DNA of 64,000 nucleotides from Cymbomonas tetramitiformis (Eukaryota; Chlorophyta; Pyramimonadophyceae; Pyramimonadales; Pyramimonadaceae), in contig LGRX02031403.1 of NCBI GenBank assembly GCA_001247695.2, positions 92,338 to 156,337 of the forward strand. The letters are read 5' to 3'. The notes under the pieces were generated by a model, which saw nothing but the letters and a program-made list of their open reading frames with translations, searched no databases and was not told where the DNA came from. Within the stretch, counting starts at the first letter, position 1, and each line of letters begins with the position of its first letter. Shown piece after piece: positions 47,901-58,746 of this stretch. A program made the position numbers and the translations under genes.

Positions 47901-50900
47901 GAATATGCTAAGAAGAGTGGGAGGCAGCCACACACAAAAAATGAGAGCAAACTGCCGACATTCGACCACAAGCGAATTCCCGAAATTGCTCTACGTAAAA
48001 ACAACCTTTTTTGGAAAACACGTCCAAACGCCCCAAAATTTTTACACAACCACGAAAATACACACAAAAAACGGAGCTCACCCTGGAAAAAGTGCTAGGG
48101 GTGTTACAGAAAGGGATTTAGGGCAATGTAACGCTGTAACCATAAACTCACGAATGCGAGCAGCACCACACAACCGGAGGGCAACACGACATGGAGCAGA
48201 ACCGCACTACCCAAGGGGGGCACGACACGAGGCTACCAGGCCACTATGGAACGCTGCGCTTGCCATAACCCCGATACTCGCTATACTGATAATTACACTA
48301 ACAACAAGTAGGAAAACTGGTCGCATGTGGGGAACACACAACACGAACAGCAACAACATAACGCGTAGCCGCAGAATACGAAGGAAACGGACCACAGCGA
48401 GGAATGCAGCGGCACGGTGGACACGACCACCCCATGGCTACAAATTACTCAGGATAATTTACCGTAACGGTAAACCCTTCCTAGTTAGAACAAGGAGACC
48501 GGAACACGCAGTAACTGCGATAAAAGAAGGCACCCCAACAAGAGGCAGACCACTAATGCGGGAGATTGAGCACAGGATGAGGCGGCACACCCGGTGCTGG
48601 AAAACAAACATGACGGGTGGGGGGAGTCAGAACCACACGGAAATATACCCATACAACACCACTACGAAGGGGCTATTCGAAAGGAAAGGCCGACTGAACA
48701 TGTTCCAAATGCAGCATGCCCACTCGCTATATGAAGATGACCCATTGCCCCCCCTGGTAATAGCCACAATGAGAGAAACACTGCAACCGGGTAACAACAG
48801 AGAACCGCACACGACGAAGGCACTGCAGCTACTCGGGAATTCCCGGGGCTTCTGCATACCGGTTTGCGACGGCAAACATTGGAGGGCAGTGCTGGCCGGA
48901 CCGGACAAAGGAAATGACAAACTGAAGTTCTGGATATATGACTCCTCGAATGGGAGAACCAATGCAACTTCACGCAACACCAAAAGGCTAACAACGGAAA
49001 TAACCAACTGGACTGGACACTTGGCCAAGACACTCAACAAACAGGTAACAGTGGAACTGATGAATGTAGGCAACCAAAGCGCGCAGGACCAATACAGCTG
49101 TGGAGTATGGGTACTGATGGCCACCGAGGCTTGGATGCACTACCAGAAAACATGCCCAGGGGGACACTGGCCCACCCACTTCAATGAGGCAGTCAGCAAA
49201 TGGGGGGCCACCGACAGAACGGCGATAACCGCCTATAGAAAGTCCATACAGCTGCCAGTAAAAGAAATGATGGCCACTGCCGAGGGGCGAAGCCGGACAC
49301 AAGTGGAAAGTCAGCGAGCGGCAGAAACCCCGAGGCCTGCGGAAGGCCTGAACACAAACCCAGAGGCCGGAAGACCACCACAAACCCAGGAGAGGGGAAG
49401 CAATACTACTACGAAGCAACCAGGCCTATGGGAATGGCTCCATAGATTAGCCCCCACAACACCCTCGGGTAATGACGGACAGACACCCGAGGAGCAGCAA
49501 GCACCGGGAACCCAACCAAACGAAGAATGGGAGCAAACACGGGACGAACCAACAGCACATTGGGAAAGATTCACGGACACACAACTGGATACACCAGAGG
49601 CATGCCAGGACTCCTGTGAGTACCAAACCCCTCTCACAGAACCAATAAAGACTGACATAGGGAAGGACCGTCTACACATGCTCACATGGAATGTGGCGGG
49701 ACAAAGTGATGCCTGCCTTGACCTAGCCGAGGTCATTAACACAAGAAGCCAAAACCAACAGGGCCTACAAGTAATTGTACTCACGGAAGTAAAACACGCA
49801 CACGACAGTGTAATGAGAAGATTCAGAGACATGCAATACACTGCAATAGGCACCAAAACGGAGGTGCAGAAAGCAGAAGGCACGGCTGAACAGGCAATGA
49901 AAGGAGGAGTGGCAATACTCCTCGGCAACCCCTACAGCCACGCACACAACCACCATGTAGTCCCCGCGAGACACCTCGAGGGATACCTCCTACATGTGGT
50001 GCTGCACCTACCGGGAAAGGTGATGTACCATGTGCTAGGCATTTACAACCCACCAGGGGCAGAGGAGTGCAGAACCAGGGACAAAATACTCAAGTACACA
50101 ACCAACCTGCTCAGGAAAACTGCGGGAAAGGCGAACGAACATGTGGTCATAGGAGGAGACCTCAATGCGAGCAACACCAGCACAGGTAGAGGAATGACAA
50201 AAACTGACAAGCAATGGGCGAAACTTGCGGAGGAGCTAGACCTCCACAATGTAGGCCCGCCAGTCGATACCACACTTAACTGGGCGAAACACAGGAACAT
50301 TGACAGATGGCTTGCACCAAGGAACAAGCAGGCGCAATACGAGATGGGGGACACCACACACCTCACCCGGCACCACACGAGTGACCACGAGATGGTAAGC
50401 CTAGCAACCCTCCAGCTGGACAGCATAGGCACCCACGAACCATATGTGGACCGCGACCCCCAACCAGGGCATGTAAAGCTGAACACGCCCCTGAACAAAA
50501 CACACAGGGAAACACTCCAAGGCGTCCTCCTCAGGACACACGACTATGCCAGAACCGCTGAGCTGAAACGCATAACAGAGATGGCCACACAGTGCAGGGA
50601 AGAGGACAACAGGCAAGTGGCACACGCTACCATAGACAGAGCAGGGGAAACAGTACTAAACATACTCACCGAGGCGAATAAATATGCGCTACAGGACGAC
50701 GAACTGCCAACTACTACAGTTGGAGGCACCTCCAACCGAGTGGGAAAAGACCTGCTGATGAGCAAAAAGGACAGAAAGGAAAGGGACGCCGCAATACTCA
50801 AGATGCGGGAGCACAAGCAAACCAAACGACACCTACGAAACCCGCACACGGAACACTCAACCCTCAGAAGCCTGAAAGAGGGAGAAATGAAAGGCCCAAC

Positions 50901-53900
50901 GGACAGGGACAATGCAGATGCAAAAGAGTGGGTGTCGTGGCTTACTGAGGAGGCCAAAAAAGAAAGGTCGGCAGCGCACAAGGTAGTAATGCAGCACTGG
51001 AAACAAGCCAAGCAAAGACACAACAACAAAACAGTAAAGGAATACTGGAACAACCAAAAAAGATACCACAAAAGGATATACACCAAGGCACAAGAAACAG
51101 GCCATGCCCCCACAGCGAACATACAGGCTCTACAGGACAGAGAGGGCAACCTGGCTGTAGGCCACGGGAACATCGCTAACGCACTAGCAGACCACATGGC
51201 CCACTCGGCACCATACAGGATGGAGCACCGAAGTCCACCAGACTCGAAACCTCCACCATGGGAAGACCCAGCTCACAGGGAGCACCTCATAAAGATGCCA
51301 AGACCAGACCCCAGTGGGCTAGACCTCACAATAAGTAGACAGGGCTACACCAAAGCGGTACACACCCTAAACAACAACAAGGCACCAGGCCCCACCAGGA
51401 CCCCGAACGAAATTCTTAAGTACATGCCAGAGGACTTCCACGATGCACTACACGCACTCATGCTGGAAATGTGGAACAGCAAGCATGTCCCTCTCACCTG
51501 GAAAAAAGGGACATTCTGCTTCCACCACAAGAAAGGGGATGTCACCTTACAGCAAAATTACCGACCCATAGCCCTGCTTGAAGGGGTATTCAAACTATAC
51601 ACCTCGCAGATAGCAAACATGCTCTCCACGTTCTGCGAAACGCAGGGAATACTAGCCCAGGCGCAGGAAGGCTCAAGGGAAAAAAGGAACACACTTCGAC
51701 AACTCACCAGAGTAACCAATGCGATTGAGGATGCGAATGTCTCAGGAAGAGAACTGCATGGCCTGTATGTAGACTTCGAAAACGCGTACGGCTCAGTGGA
51801 CCACAACAAACTACTCCATACGATGCAGTACCTTGGAATACCCGACGAACTCACACAGGTGGTGCAGGATGTCCTAGGTACACATAGCCACGACACAATG
51901 TCCATGAACACCCGAGTAGGAGGGGAAACCTCACACAAAACTGTACAGGTGCAAAGAGGACTCCTCCAGGGAGACAGCATGAGCCCCCTCCTTTTCATAA
52001 TATACCAGGAACCGTTGCTAAGATGGCTAGAGGTGGGAGAGCACGGGTACCAACACAAGTATGCAGCAGAGCAAGAAAGGCTGGGCCCCCTCAGGACGAC
52101 TGCAGGGGCGTTCGTCGACGACCTACTCATACTGTGCCCTACGATTCACCACATGAGGGCTCAGCTACACAAACTGCAAGCATTCTCACAGTGGAGCGAA
52201 CTCCGAATTAACCTCACCAAGTCAGCCATAACCGGCATAAAAAATGGGGTCTCCATACCTGAACAACTCCATAAAGACCTCAAAATGCTGGGACTGGACG
52301 GCAAGCTAAGCCACTTCAAGGTACTCAAGCCAGACGACACGTACAAATACCTGGGAGTACTACTTGCATTCACAGGCAGGTGGGACAAGGAAAAAGAGGC
52401 CGCTAAGGAAGAGATGAACCACAGAATACAAGCTCTACTGCGCTCCCCTCTGACACCTGACCAAAAGGAATACTCCCTTCACTCCGCAATACTGGGGAAA
52501 TTCAGATATGGATTACACCTAGGGCTGTACACAGCGGGCGAAATAGACGAGTTCAACAAAATAATAGGGGGGGCCACAAAAAATATACAAGGCCTGCCCC
52601 GCAACGGAACGCCAAACATTTTCACCACACAGGAAAAGGAAAAGTACGGCTTGGGAATGGTGCCACTCCAGGCAGTCTACGCCCAGTCGATTTGGAGCGG
52701 ACTACTGAAGGCCATGCACAGCGAAGAAGACAAGGGGACGGTACGAGGCCCGGCCTGGAGGCAAATAAACCTAAAGTCGAGACTCAGAATGTCCCATGTC
52801 AGCAGGTCCACTAGAGGACTGGTAGAATACCACAGCACCACACGCAGCAACTGTACAGACCTCGACAAACTCTGGGGGGGGCACCAGACAAAATACAACA
52901 CACTGAGAAAACTCAATGCCCTACTCAGATACAACATTACGCCCCAGGGGACGGAAGGAATGCTCAGACAACTCCAAACCCCAATACCAAAGATAATGGA
53001 ACAGCTAAAAGGGGCGACCAGAAGGAAGTCCGATAAAGAAATGGAGGGAACAACAAGAAAAACGAAAGCAGGCAAAATAATTGATGGGGACATACCGATG
53101 CCACCAGACTGGCAGGCGAAGTGCACAGACCAAACTGCCAGGCTCACAATACCCAAGGACACGCCAACGGCGATAAACTTCACAACGTGCCTCAAACTCT
53201 TTGCACATTTCCCGGACCTAGCACTCCTCACTACCCGAGATGGCCAACATGCGATTAGCCAGGTGAACGTCAGGGAACAATGCACAGATGCAACCCTCAA
53301 CACAGACCGCAGTGCCATAGCAAAAGGCCTAGCACACTTATACCCATACCTATGCGAAGCCCAACCGAGGGACATAGCGAAGCCGGGGGACTTTTACGAC
53401 AATCTCACAAACAGACAGCTGAAGCAACAATACAGGAGCATGCCCAGGGAAGGGCCGCTGGACTCCCACGCAGTGCGAACCAACCTCCCACTCCTCAACT
53501 CGGAACAGCTGAGGGCAAAAATGACCGAATGGGAAGCAAGGCAGGTCCCCAGGGAAGAGATTCACAGGCAACTCTCCCTGCACCCGCTCACAAGGATTAA
53601 CGAAACGGAGAATACCGGCCCGGTACCGGGGGAGGAAGGGGAAGAACCCCAGCCCCTCCACACACGCTCACAAACCAAATGGATAGATGAAATAGACCCC
53701 ATGGCCGAAAAACTTGAGACAGGCTTCGAGAAAGGCCGAACGATTGACAAGCCGAAAGAGATTGTGGCAATAAGGACCCTACTCGTTGACCCAACAGACC
53801 CACACTCCCTAGTGACGCAGTACAGAACCCAGTGGAGACACTCAGAGGGGGATGACTCCTACTCGTGGAGTACAAGGGAAACCATAACCGACTACCTGAA

Positions 53901-54063
53901 ACTAGCCAAACGAAGGGGCCAAAGCGCGACCACCTTCCCAACCCTGAACAGAAGACTGCGAGCAAGGGGCTCCCAGGTGACCCACCCCACAGGCCTCAGA
54001 GAAATACTGGCCGGGAGGCCGCACCTGGGCAGGCCTGGCCCACACTACATGCAGAGAACCTAA
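44951..54063 (+). CDS. LINE ORF A: Ulp1-like protease, AP endonuclease and reverse transcriptase
   Basis: The frame is open from the gypsy sequence upstream; the first ATG inside the LINE is at 45601. Counting from 44689: a helical N-terminal region with coiled coil to about residue 500, a low-complexity stretch (about 600-1300) with a hydrophobic segment near 48250-48300, and a Ulp1/C48-type protease (His1397 in GKHW, Asp1418, Cys1471 in YSCGVWV). Next is an APE endonuclease (Asn1668 in TWNVAG, Glu1700 in LTEVKH, Asp1824 and Asn1826 in GGDLNAS, Asp1899-His1900 in SDHEM), then RT (NYRPIALLEGVFKLY, Asp2362 in YVDFENAYGS, QGDSMSPLLF, FVDD at 2475-2478). The protease may process the polyprotein or remove SUMO-like modifiers; APE nicks the target DNA and RT copies the RNA there. 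All catalytic residues I checked are present. Confidence 0.88.
47404..47672 (+). repeat. LINE internal direct repeat, first copy
   Basis: Aligns with 47885-48150; shared blocks are TTCGACCACAAGCGAATTCC, CTGCTCTACGTAAAAA, and a common end GGGCAGTGTAACGCTGTAAC. The copies are about 483 bp apart and in the same reading frame. Confidence 0.85.
47885..48150 (+). repeat. LINE internal direct repeat, second copy
   Basis: Second copy of 47404-47672, diverged by roughly one quarter by eye; retains TTCGACCACAAGCGAATTCC and GGGCAATGTAACGCTGTAAC. Confidence 0.85.
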
Positions 54064-57000
54064 CACTGGACCCGACAGAAACCAACCCAGAACAAGACAT
54101 TGTGGACAACAGAGGGCACCACTGCCAGATACGACTGGAGGGGGAACTCGCCCACAGCTACCACAGGAATGGGAAATACATAGGCACCCTCACGAAAGAA
54201 AAGCTTCTCAGACTACACGAAAGGTACACCCAGGCAGTGGGTACCACGCACCACCAAACCCCACACCAGCGTACACTACGCACTGAATTGTGGGAGGACC
54301 ACAAGATACAGGTCTCCACGTTCGAGGAGGAAATAGGGCACCTCCTCATTAGGTACTCAAGCAAAGAAGAAAAGGAGGAACGAAAAAAGAACCTGCAAAA
54401 CCATTGGACATTCCCTGCCCAGATGCAAAGGGCACTACAACAGGCATTCGGAATTACCACCGAACTGTTCGCCTCACCCCTCAATGTCCACCACAACACC
54501 ACAACGTATTACGCCAAGTATGACAGAGACAAGGTGTTCGGGGCCAGAGGCTCGGCCTGGACAGCAAATTGGATGAAACTGGGAGCCTACCAGTTCAACC
54601 CAGAATACACGCCACAGGACCTCAAAAAGGCGCTGGACTTTGCCATAGCGGCCACCACCACACAAGAACCGGTGTTCGGGGTCGGGGTGTACCCGACATA
54701 TGAGAAAACCCCGTACAGGAAGCTCTACAATGCACATGCAGGGCACCTAATACACGAACTATTAGAAATACCACAAGGCAAGTTCACATTTCTACCCCCT
54801 GACCACTGGATGGGTGCCACCCACCAACAAGCGAAACAATGCAACTGGAACCTCCGGGTGCTGATAGTGGCCAACAAAGAAGGATGGCAAGCACACTGCG
54901 GGGACCCAGACACTGCCGCAGACTGTATAAGGAGGGCACTCACAACCTGCCCGCAAAGTAAGGTCCGCACCACCTCAGCTGTCAAACAGCCGATGAGGGA
55001 GGCAAACCTACACGATGCGAATGAACCAAACCAAGAGGTACGCACCCCCAGTGTAGACTGTGTGGTGGACACAAGACCATGGCAGCGATACGAACTCCCG
55101 GAAATTAAGACAAAGGACATGACGAATGCAATGGGAAGAATGTGCAGCACAGGGCCACATTTGAGGAACGACCTCTGCCCCCAGTGCTGCAACGTACAAG
55201 CGGAAGTGGAAACTTGGTGGGAGGACAGCCACCTCCACGTGGAGGAAGGACCAGCCAAATGGGAACTCCTCCCCGGAAGCAGAGGAGGCAAATGGAACAT
55301 ACACCCCCCCACCGTACAACAGGTGGTGGAAGCCAACACTTTACACACCAGGCTTACAAGACAGAATGACGCCCAAACAATATGGGACAAAGTAGCGAGG
55401 TCAAAAGTTGTCAGATACCCCACTGACTTCTGGCCCGAACACGAACCGGGAGCCCAAGGAAGGAGATGGGAATTGACAAGAGACCAAACAGAGGACCCCA
55501 GGAACCAAGCCCCGAGGAACACACCAACCCAATTGACATACCCCTCCCCTCTAAGGGCACACAAGGCAACCTCGTACCTTTACACGGACGGGAGCAAAAG
55601 AGAAATAGAAACAGAAGAAGGAGGCAAAGAATGGGCCTCAGGAGCTGCGGTATGGGACCCCAGGACCGGGGAAGGGGAGGCCCACATGATTCGATGGGAA
55701 GGCGAAGACCAAGAGGTGAACAGAGCGGAACTTCTCGCCATACAAAAAGCGGTGACGCTCCCGCCACCACCAAGTGGCAACGGACTCACCATTTGCACGG
55801 ACAGTGCCAACTCCATTAGACAACTGGAGAGCATGAGAACGAAACCCCACAACATGGAACACCACCAGCAAAGAGACCTCCTGTATGCCATACTAGTCAA
55901 CATTGAGGCATTAGTAGCAGCAGGGCACACTGTCTCACTGCTAAAAGTCAAGGCACACACGGGAATTGTGGGGAACGAAAAAGCCGACGAGGCAGCCAAA
56001 CAAGCCTGTACCACGGGAACCCTCACGGAAGCGTGGGATAATAACGAGACAATAAAAGTCAAACCCATGATACAAGACGAGGACTCGAACAGCAGAGAGC
56101 TAAAAGGAAAACTCGCGGTACAAAAGTACGTAACCACACTACTCCGTGAACGGCAAACCCAAGAGAACAGTAGACTCTCAGCAAAAATGACCGACCTCCA
56201 GGGAGAACCCTCAACCTGGACCCACCAACTGAAAACTGAGCGCAACTTCAGATGGGAGGCACACCTAGACCAAGCGCAACAAACTGAAGAGGAACAAACG
56301 ACAATACGGGACCTGGTACCCAACCAGCAGCAGCAAGCCAACCAGACCCGAGACGAAGAAGACAGGCAAATAAAAGCCATGATGGAACAAACAGAGGAAG
56401 AGGAGATGCTCCTTATGCGGGAGGTGCAGGAGCACCAAGAATACCAAGAAACAGAGGGCAAAGGGGACCCCACCCGAGGAGACGAACCCGAACCCGTAGG
56501 GACACCACCCCCACCCTCCGAAGGGGAGGAAATATTTGAGGAACTCAACGAGCTCGCGGAGAGACTAGAAGTGACCCAAGAGGTACAAAATGACGAGGAA
56601 ATTTTTGACATGCTAAACGAACTCATTGAGCAGCGGGAAAAACCACAAGGGGAGCCGACAACAGAAAGGCAAGCTCACCATGACCGTGTCACAGAGGAGT
56701 CCAGAGTCCATGCAGTAATGGAGGACCCGATGCCCAGAACAAGATGGAAACAGCGAAAACACGATATGGCACACAGCAGAACGGAAAAAAGGAACGCCCC
56801 CTCGGTTCAAGAGGGCGGGACCACAGACAGCTGGCTAAACGAAACAATGAAGCACCTCAAAGGGGACACGCCACTACACAAAGTAGCGAACGGCTTCTGG
56901 AAAAGGGCCACATTTGCGGTACGAAAAACAATACTCAAATGCAGACTGAGAATACTGCCAGCACAAGACTATGAGACGGCGAAAAACTCAGCCGGAGGGA

Positions 57001-57755
57001 GCGGGAAGTGCACCCTGGAAGGATGCGGACACAAAGGGGTGGACTACGCAAAGGGCTTCCTCATGAGAGTAGGGCACGCCCTAGGTGGATGCAACAACCC
57101 ACAAATGCGAGGGATGTTCACGGACAGGGCAGATGCCCACGCAGATGAGCTAAAACACATACTTGACCACCATAGGAAAGGGGGATGCAAAGTACTCGCC
57201 TACACTGGGAAAAAGAGGGACCCAGGGATTAAGCCAAGGGTACTCCCAAATTACATACTCACCAGGGGGCAATGCAGACACGACGGGAAGGACAACCCAG
57301 GCAGAAACGATGGGCCCGACACAATACCGAGTTTTGTAGACATAGTCATGATAGAGGGTCTGGAAGACCTGGAGGACGGATGGGAATGCACACAACAGGA
57401 AGCGCCAGCAAGGGTAAGAAACCTACACCTCATTGAAGTGGCCCACACCGATGACGAAAAATGGGGACCCAAACTCCTGGAAAAATACAAGAAATACGGA
57501 CCGCTACTACAATTGCTACGCAGGCACGGATTCCGTGCCAAACTTCATGTGTTTGCAGTGGGCAGAACAGGCACGGTGTACAAACACAACCAAGACATAC
57601 TCGAGCAACTTGGACTCAACAGAAAAGAGGCCACACAGGCACTACAGAGAATACACGACCTGACAGTAAACTATGCACACAGCACCTACCAGCTATACAG
57701 AAAACTCAGACAAGAAAAACAAGAGGAGGAGAAAGACAAGAACCACCCAGTATAA
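53856..57755 (+). CDS. LINE ORF B: RNase H and restriction-like endonuclease
   Basis: The frame opens after TGA at 53853 and overlaps ORF A by about 200 bp in the -1 frame; no ATG lies near its start, so frameshifting, read-on or a recent indel may supply it. Counting from 53865: a CCHC/CCxH-like site (DLCPQCCNVQAEVETWWEDSH) around 430; RNase H from 570, with Asp575 in YTDGS, NRAELLAI, CTDSANS, HTGIVGNEKADEAA; a Glu/Gln-rich coiled-coil linker; then a zinc site (GKCTLEGC...VGHALGGC) with RADAHADELKHIL. The PD-(D/E)XK-type endonuclease core follows (PDTIPSFVDIVMIEG, LHLIEVAHTDDEKWG, KYKKYGP, VFAVGRTG). RLE-type nucleases cut target DNA in R2/NeSL-like elements. This second nuclease is what makes the element Dualen-like. 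Confidence 0.82.
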   Translation, partial: LLLVEYKGNHNRLPETSQTKGPKRDHLPNPEQKTASKGLPGDPPHRPQRNTGREAAPGQAWPTLHAENLTLDPTETNPEQDIVDNRGHHCQIRLEGELAHSYHRNGKYIGTLTKEKLLRLHERYTQAVGTTHHQTPHQRTLRTELWEDHKIQVSTFEEEIGHLLIRYSSKEEKEERKKNLQNHWTFPAQMQRALQQAFGITTELFASPLNVHHNTTTYYAKYDRDKVFGARGSAWTANWMKLGAYQFNPEYTPQDLKKALDFAIAATTTQEPVFGVGVYPTYEKTPYRKLYNAHAGHLIHELLEIPQGKFTFLPPDHWMGATHQQAKQCNWNLRVLIVANKEGWQAHCGDPDTAADCIRRALTTCPQSKVRTTSAVKQPMREANLHDANEPNQEVRTPSVDCVVDTRPWQRYELPEIKTKDMTNAMGRMCSTGPHLRNDLCPQCCNVQAEVETWWEDSHLHVEEGPAKWELLPGSRGGKWNIHPPTVQQVVEANTLHTRLTRQNDAQTIWDKVARSKVVRYPTDFWPEHEPGAQGRRWELTRDQTEDPRNQAPRNTPTQLTYPSPLRAHKATSYLYTDGSKREIETEEGGKEWASGAAVWDPRTGEGEAHMIRWEGEDQEVNRAELLAIQKAVTLPPPPSGNGLTICTDSANSIRQLESMRTKPHNMEHHQQRDLLYAILVNIEALVAAGHTVSLLKVKAHTGIVGNEKADEAAKQACTTGTLTEAWDNNETIKVKPMIQDEDSNSRELKGKLAVQKYVTTLLRERQTQENSRLSAKMTDLQGEPSTWTHQLKTERNFRWEAHLDQAQQTEEEQTTIRDLVPNQQQQANQTRDEEDRQIKAMMEQTEEEEMLLMREVQEHQEYQETEGKGDPTRGDEPEPVGTPPPPSEGEEIFEELNELAERLEVTQEVQNDEEIFDMLNELIEQREKPQGEPTTERQAHHDRVTEESRVHAVMEDPMPRTRWKQRKHDMAHSRTEKRNAPSVQEGGTTDSWLNETMKHLKGDTPLHKVANGFWKRATFAVRKTILKCRLRILPAQDYETAKNSAGGSGKCTLEGCGHKGVDYAKGFLMRVGHALGGCNNPQMRGMFTDRADAHADELKHILDHHRKGGCKVLAYTGKKRDPGIKPRVLPNYILTRGQCRHDGKDNPGRNDGPDTIPSFVDIVMIEGLEDLEDGWECTQQEAPARVRNLHLIEVAHTDDEKWGPKLLEKYKKYGPLLQLLRRHGFRAKLHVFAVGRTGTVYKHNQDILEQLGLNRKEATQALQRIHDLTVNYAHSTYQLYRKLRQEKQEEEKDKNHPV

Positions 57756-57858
57756 ATTGTCCCAACATGGCCGCCACTCGTGGCGGTCCGGCCCAGAGTA
57801 GGGCCGGGGAAATCAATTTACTCATACGCCCGACGGGCGTGGTTTTTTCTTTTTTCTT
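57756..57858 (+). other. LINE 3' untranslated region with three small hairpins
   Basis: After the stop codon three short perfect or near-perfect inverted repeats follow: GCCGCCAC-TC-GTGGCGG (about 57770), GGCCC-AGAGTA-GGGCC (about 57791) and ACGCCC-G-GGGCGT-type (about 57826). The element then ends in a T-rich tail. In RLE- and some APE-type elements the RT recognises 3' RNA structures, so these are candidates for that signal. Confidence 0.6.
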
Positions 57859-57873
57859 TATTGGCTAAGCTGA
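57859..57873 (+). repeat. Target-site duplication, right copy
   Basis: TATTGGCTAAGCTGA, identical to 44936-44950; the gypsy coding sequence resumes directly afterwards. Confidence 0.95.
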
Positions 57874-58294
57874 CATCATCGACTTCATCACAGTCAGTCA
57901 GCAGCTACAGCTTCGAGCTCATTCAGGGGTTGATCTATCGCAAGACCATATATGGCAGACAGCTGTACATTCCACCTACAGCCAAAGTCCCTACAGATGA
58001 CGGTGAGATCACACAGCTTCGCCACATTCTCCTTCATGAGTGCCACTCAGCCACTATGTCTGGTCATGTAGGCAAAAATCGCATGCTTCATCTACTGCGT
58101 AGCCGATATTATTGGCCAGGAATGACGACGGCAGCCATCCAATACATTCGGGAGTGCCCCGTTTGTCAACGCCAGAAAACGAGGCGACACAAACCTTATG
58201 GTCAGTCACATATACGATATTGTGTGCCTAAGACAAAATGGCTTGATGTGTCTCTTGACTGGATTACTGATCTGCCTATCACCACTAATGGGCA
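57874..58294 (+). CDS. gypsy integrase, N-terminal part, right of LINE insertion
   Basis: The frame continues the interrupted polyprotein: LIYRKTIYGRQLYIPPTAKV, then the HHCC zinc domain (HECHSATMSGHVGKNRM, YIRECPVCQRQK) and the first catalytic Asp of the core (WLDVSLDWITDLP). The core breaks off at about 58290, where sequence of a Cys-rich gene family begins, so the remaining catalytic residues, any chromodomain and the 3' LTR are gone. Confidence 0.85.
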
Positions 58295-58540
58295 GACTAC
58301 ATCGATTTCGACGACTTCAAAAAACGATGGCTTCGTGAATATCATTGGGCCTGGTACAACGGCTTTTACAACGAGCATGCAGATCCTCAATGGATCTACC
58401 CGTCGCGGTACGAGTTGTCTATGAGGCCTGCCTGCAGTCGATGCCGACGCGTTGATATGGATCTTACCCGTATTGGCGACGGGTACATCTGCACTGACCT
58501 TGTCGACTGTCGGCGGATGACTCGTCTTGATTTGAATTGA
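58295..58540 (+). pseudogene. Cys-rich small-protein family, plus-strand fragment
   Basis: This frame encodes 81 residues to TGA at 58538, without a start codon: FKKRWLREYHWAWYNGFYN, SMRPACSRCRRVD, GYICTDLVDC. It aligns with the C-terminal half of the intact protein at 59189-59785 (RRWLYDHHWAWCNGW, RPCCADCGRSD, RYICVDRASC). It is joined directly to the truncated gypsy integrase, so one of the two inserted into or recombined with the other. Confidence 0.75.
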
Positions 58541-58689
58541 TGGTCGAATCTCAATCGGTGGCTTTAGCCACCACCCATCTATTCTAGAAAACAATTCTTC
58601 TCGATGCGGGCAACAAAAATATCATAAGTCACGTGTATGGTACAAGCAATGGTATAAGAACCCCGATCTTCACATTTTTTATAATCATT

Positions 58690-58746
58690 GTATGTTACAT
58701 TATTACATTATTACATTATTACATTATTACATTATTACATTATTCA
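58690..58746. repeat. ATTATTAC octamer microsatellite
   Basis: About seven copies of the octamer ATTATTAC in a row, between the plus-strand fragment and the minus-strand copy of the Cys-rich family. Confidence 0.9.

Larger units (their letters stand above)
46480..48450 (+). other. Low-complexity, possibly non-coding stretch inside LINE ORF A
   Basis: The translation here has no domain-like pattern and is rich in Asn, Thr, His and Pro, with an internal duplication. The T-poor composition of the strand by itself makes stop codons rare, so an open frame is weak evidence for coding. It may be a spacer between an ORF1-like and an ORF2-like part. Confidence 0.45.
44951..57858 (+). mobile_element. 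Dualen-type non-LTR retrotransposon with two endonucleases, about 12.9 kb
   Basis: The insert starts GGGGGGTAACGG and ends in a T-rich tail (TTTTTTCTTTTTTCTT) with no poly-A. It is flanked by 15-bp target-site duplications. Domains in order are an N-terminal region with coiled coil, a Ulp1-like cysteine protease, an AP-endonuclease, reverse transcriptase, RNase H and a restriction-like endonuclease. The Dualen family, described from Chlamydomonas, has just this set (cysteine protease, APE, RT, RNase H, RLE). The plus strand is poor in T and rich in A and C throughout, unlike its surroundings. Apart from an ORF overlap with a frame change at 53.9-54.1 kb both long frames are open, so the insertion is young. 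Confidence 0.88.

Noticed and set aside
48627..51197. Long minus-strand open frames opposite the LINE (for example 49311-49928, 50544-51197)
   Set aside because: The plus strand is poor in T, so the minus strand lacks many stop codons by composition. The plus-strand frame has full catalytic motifs; the minus frames have none.
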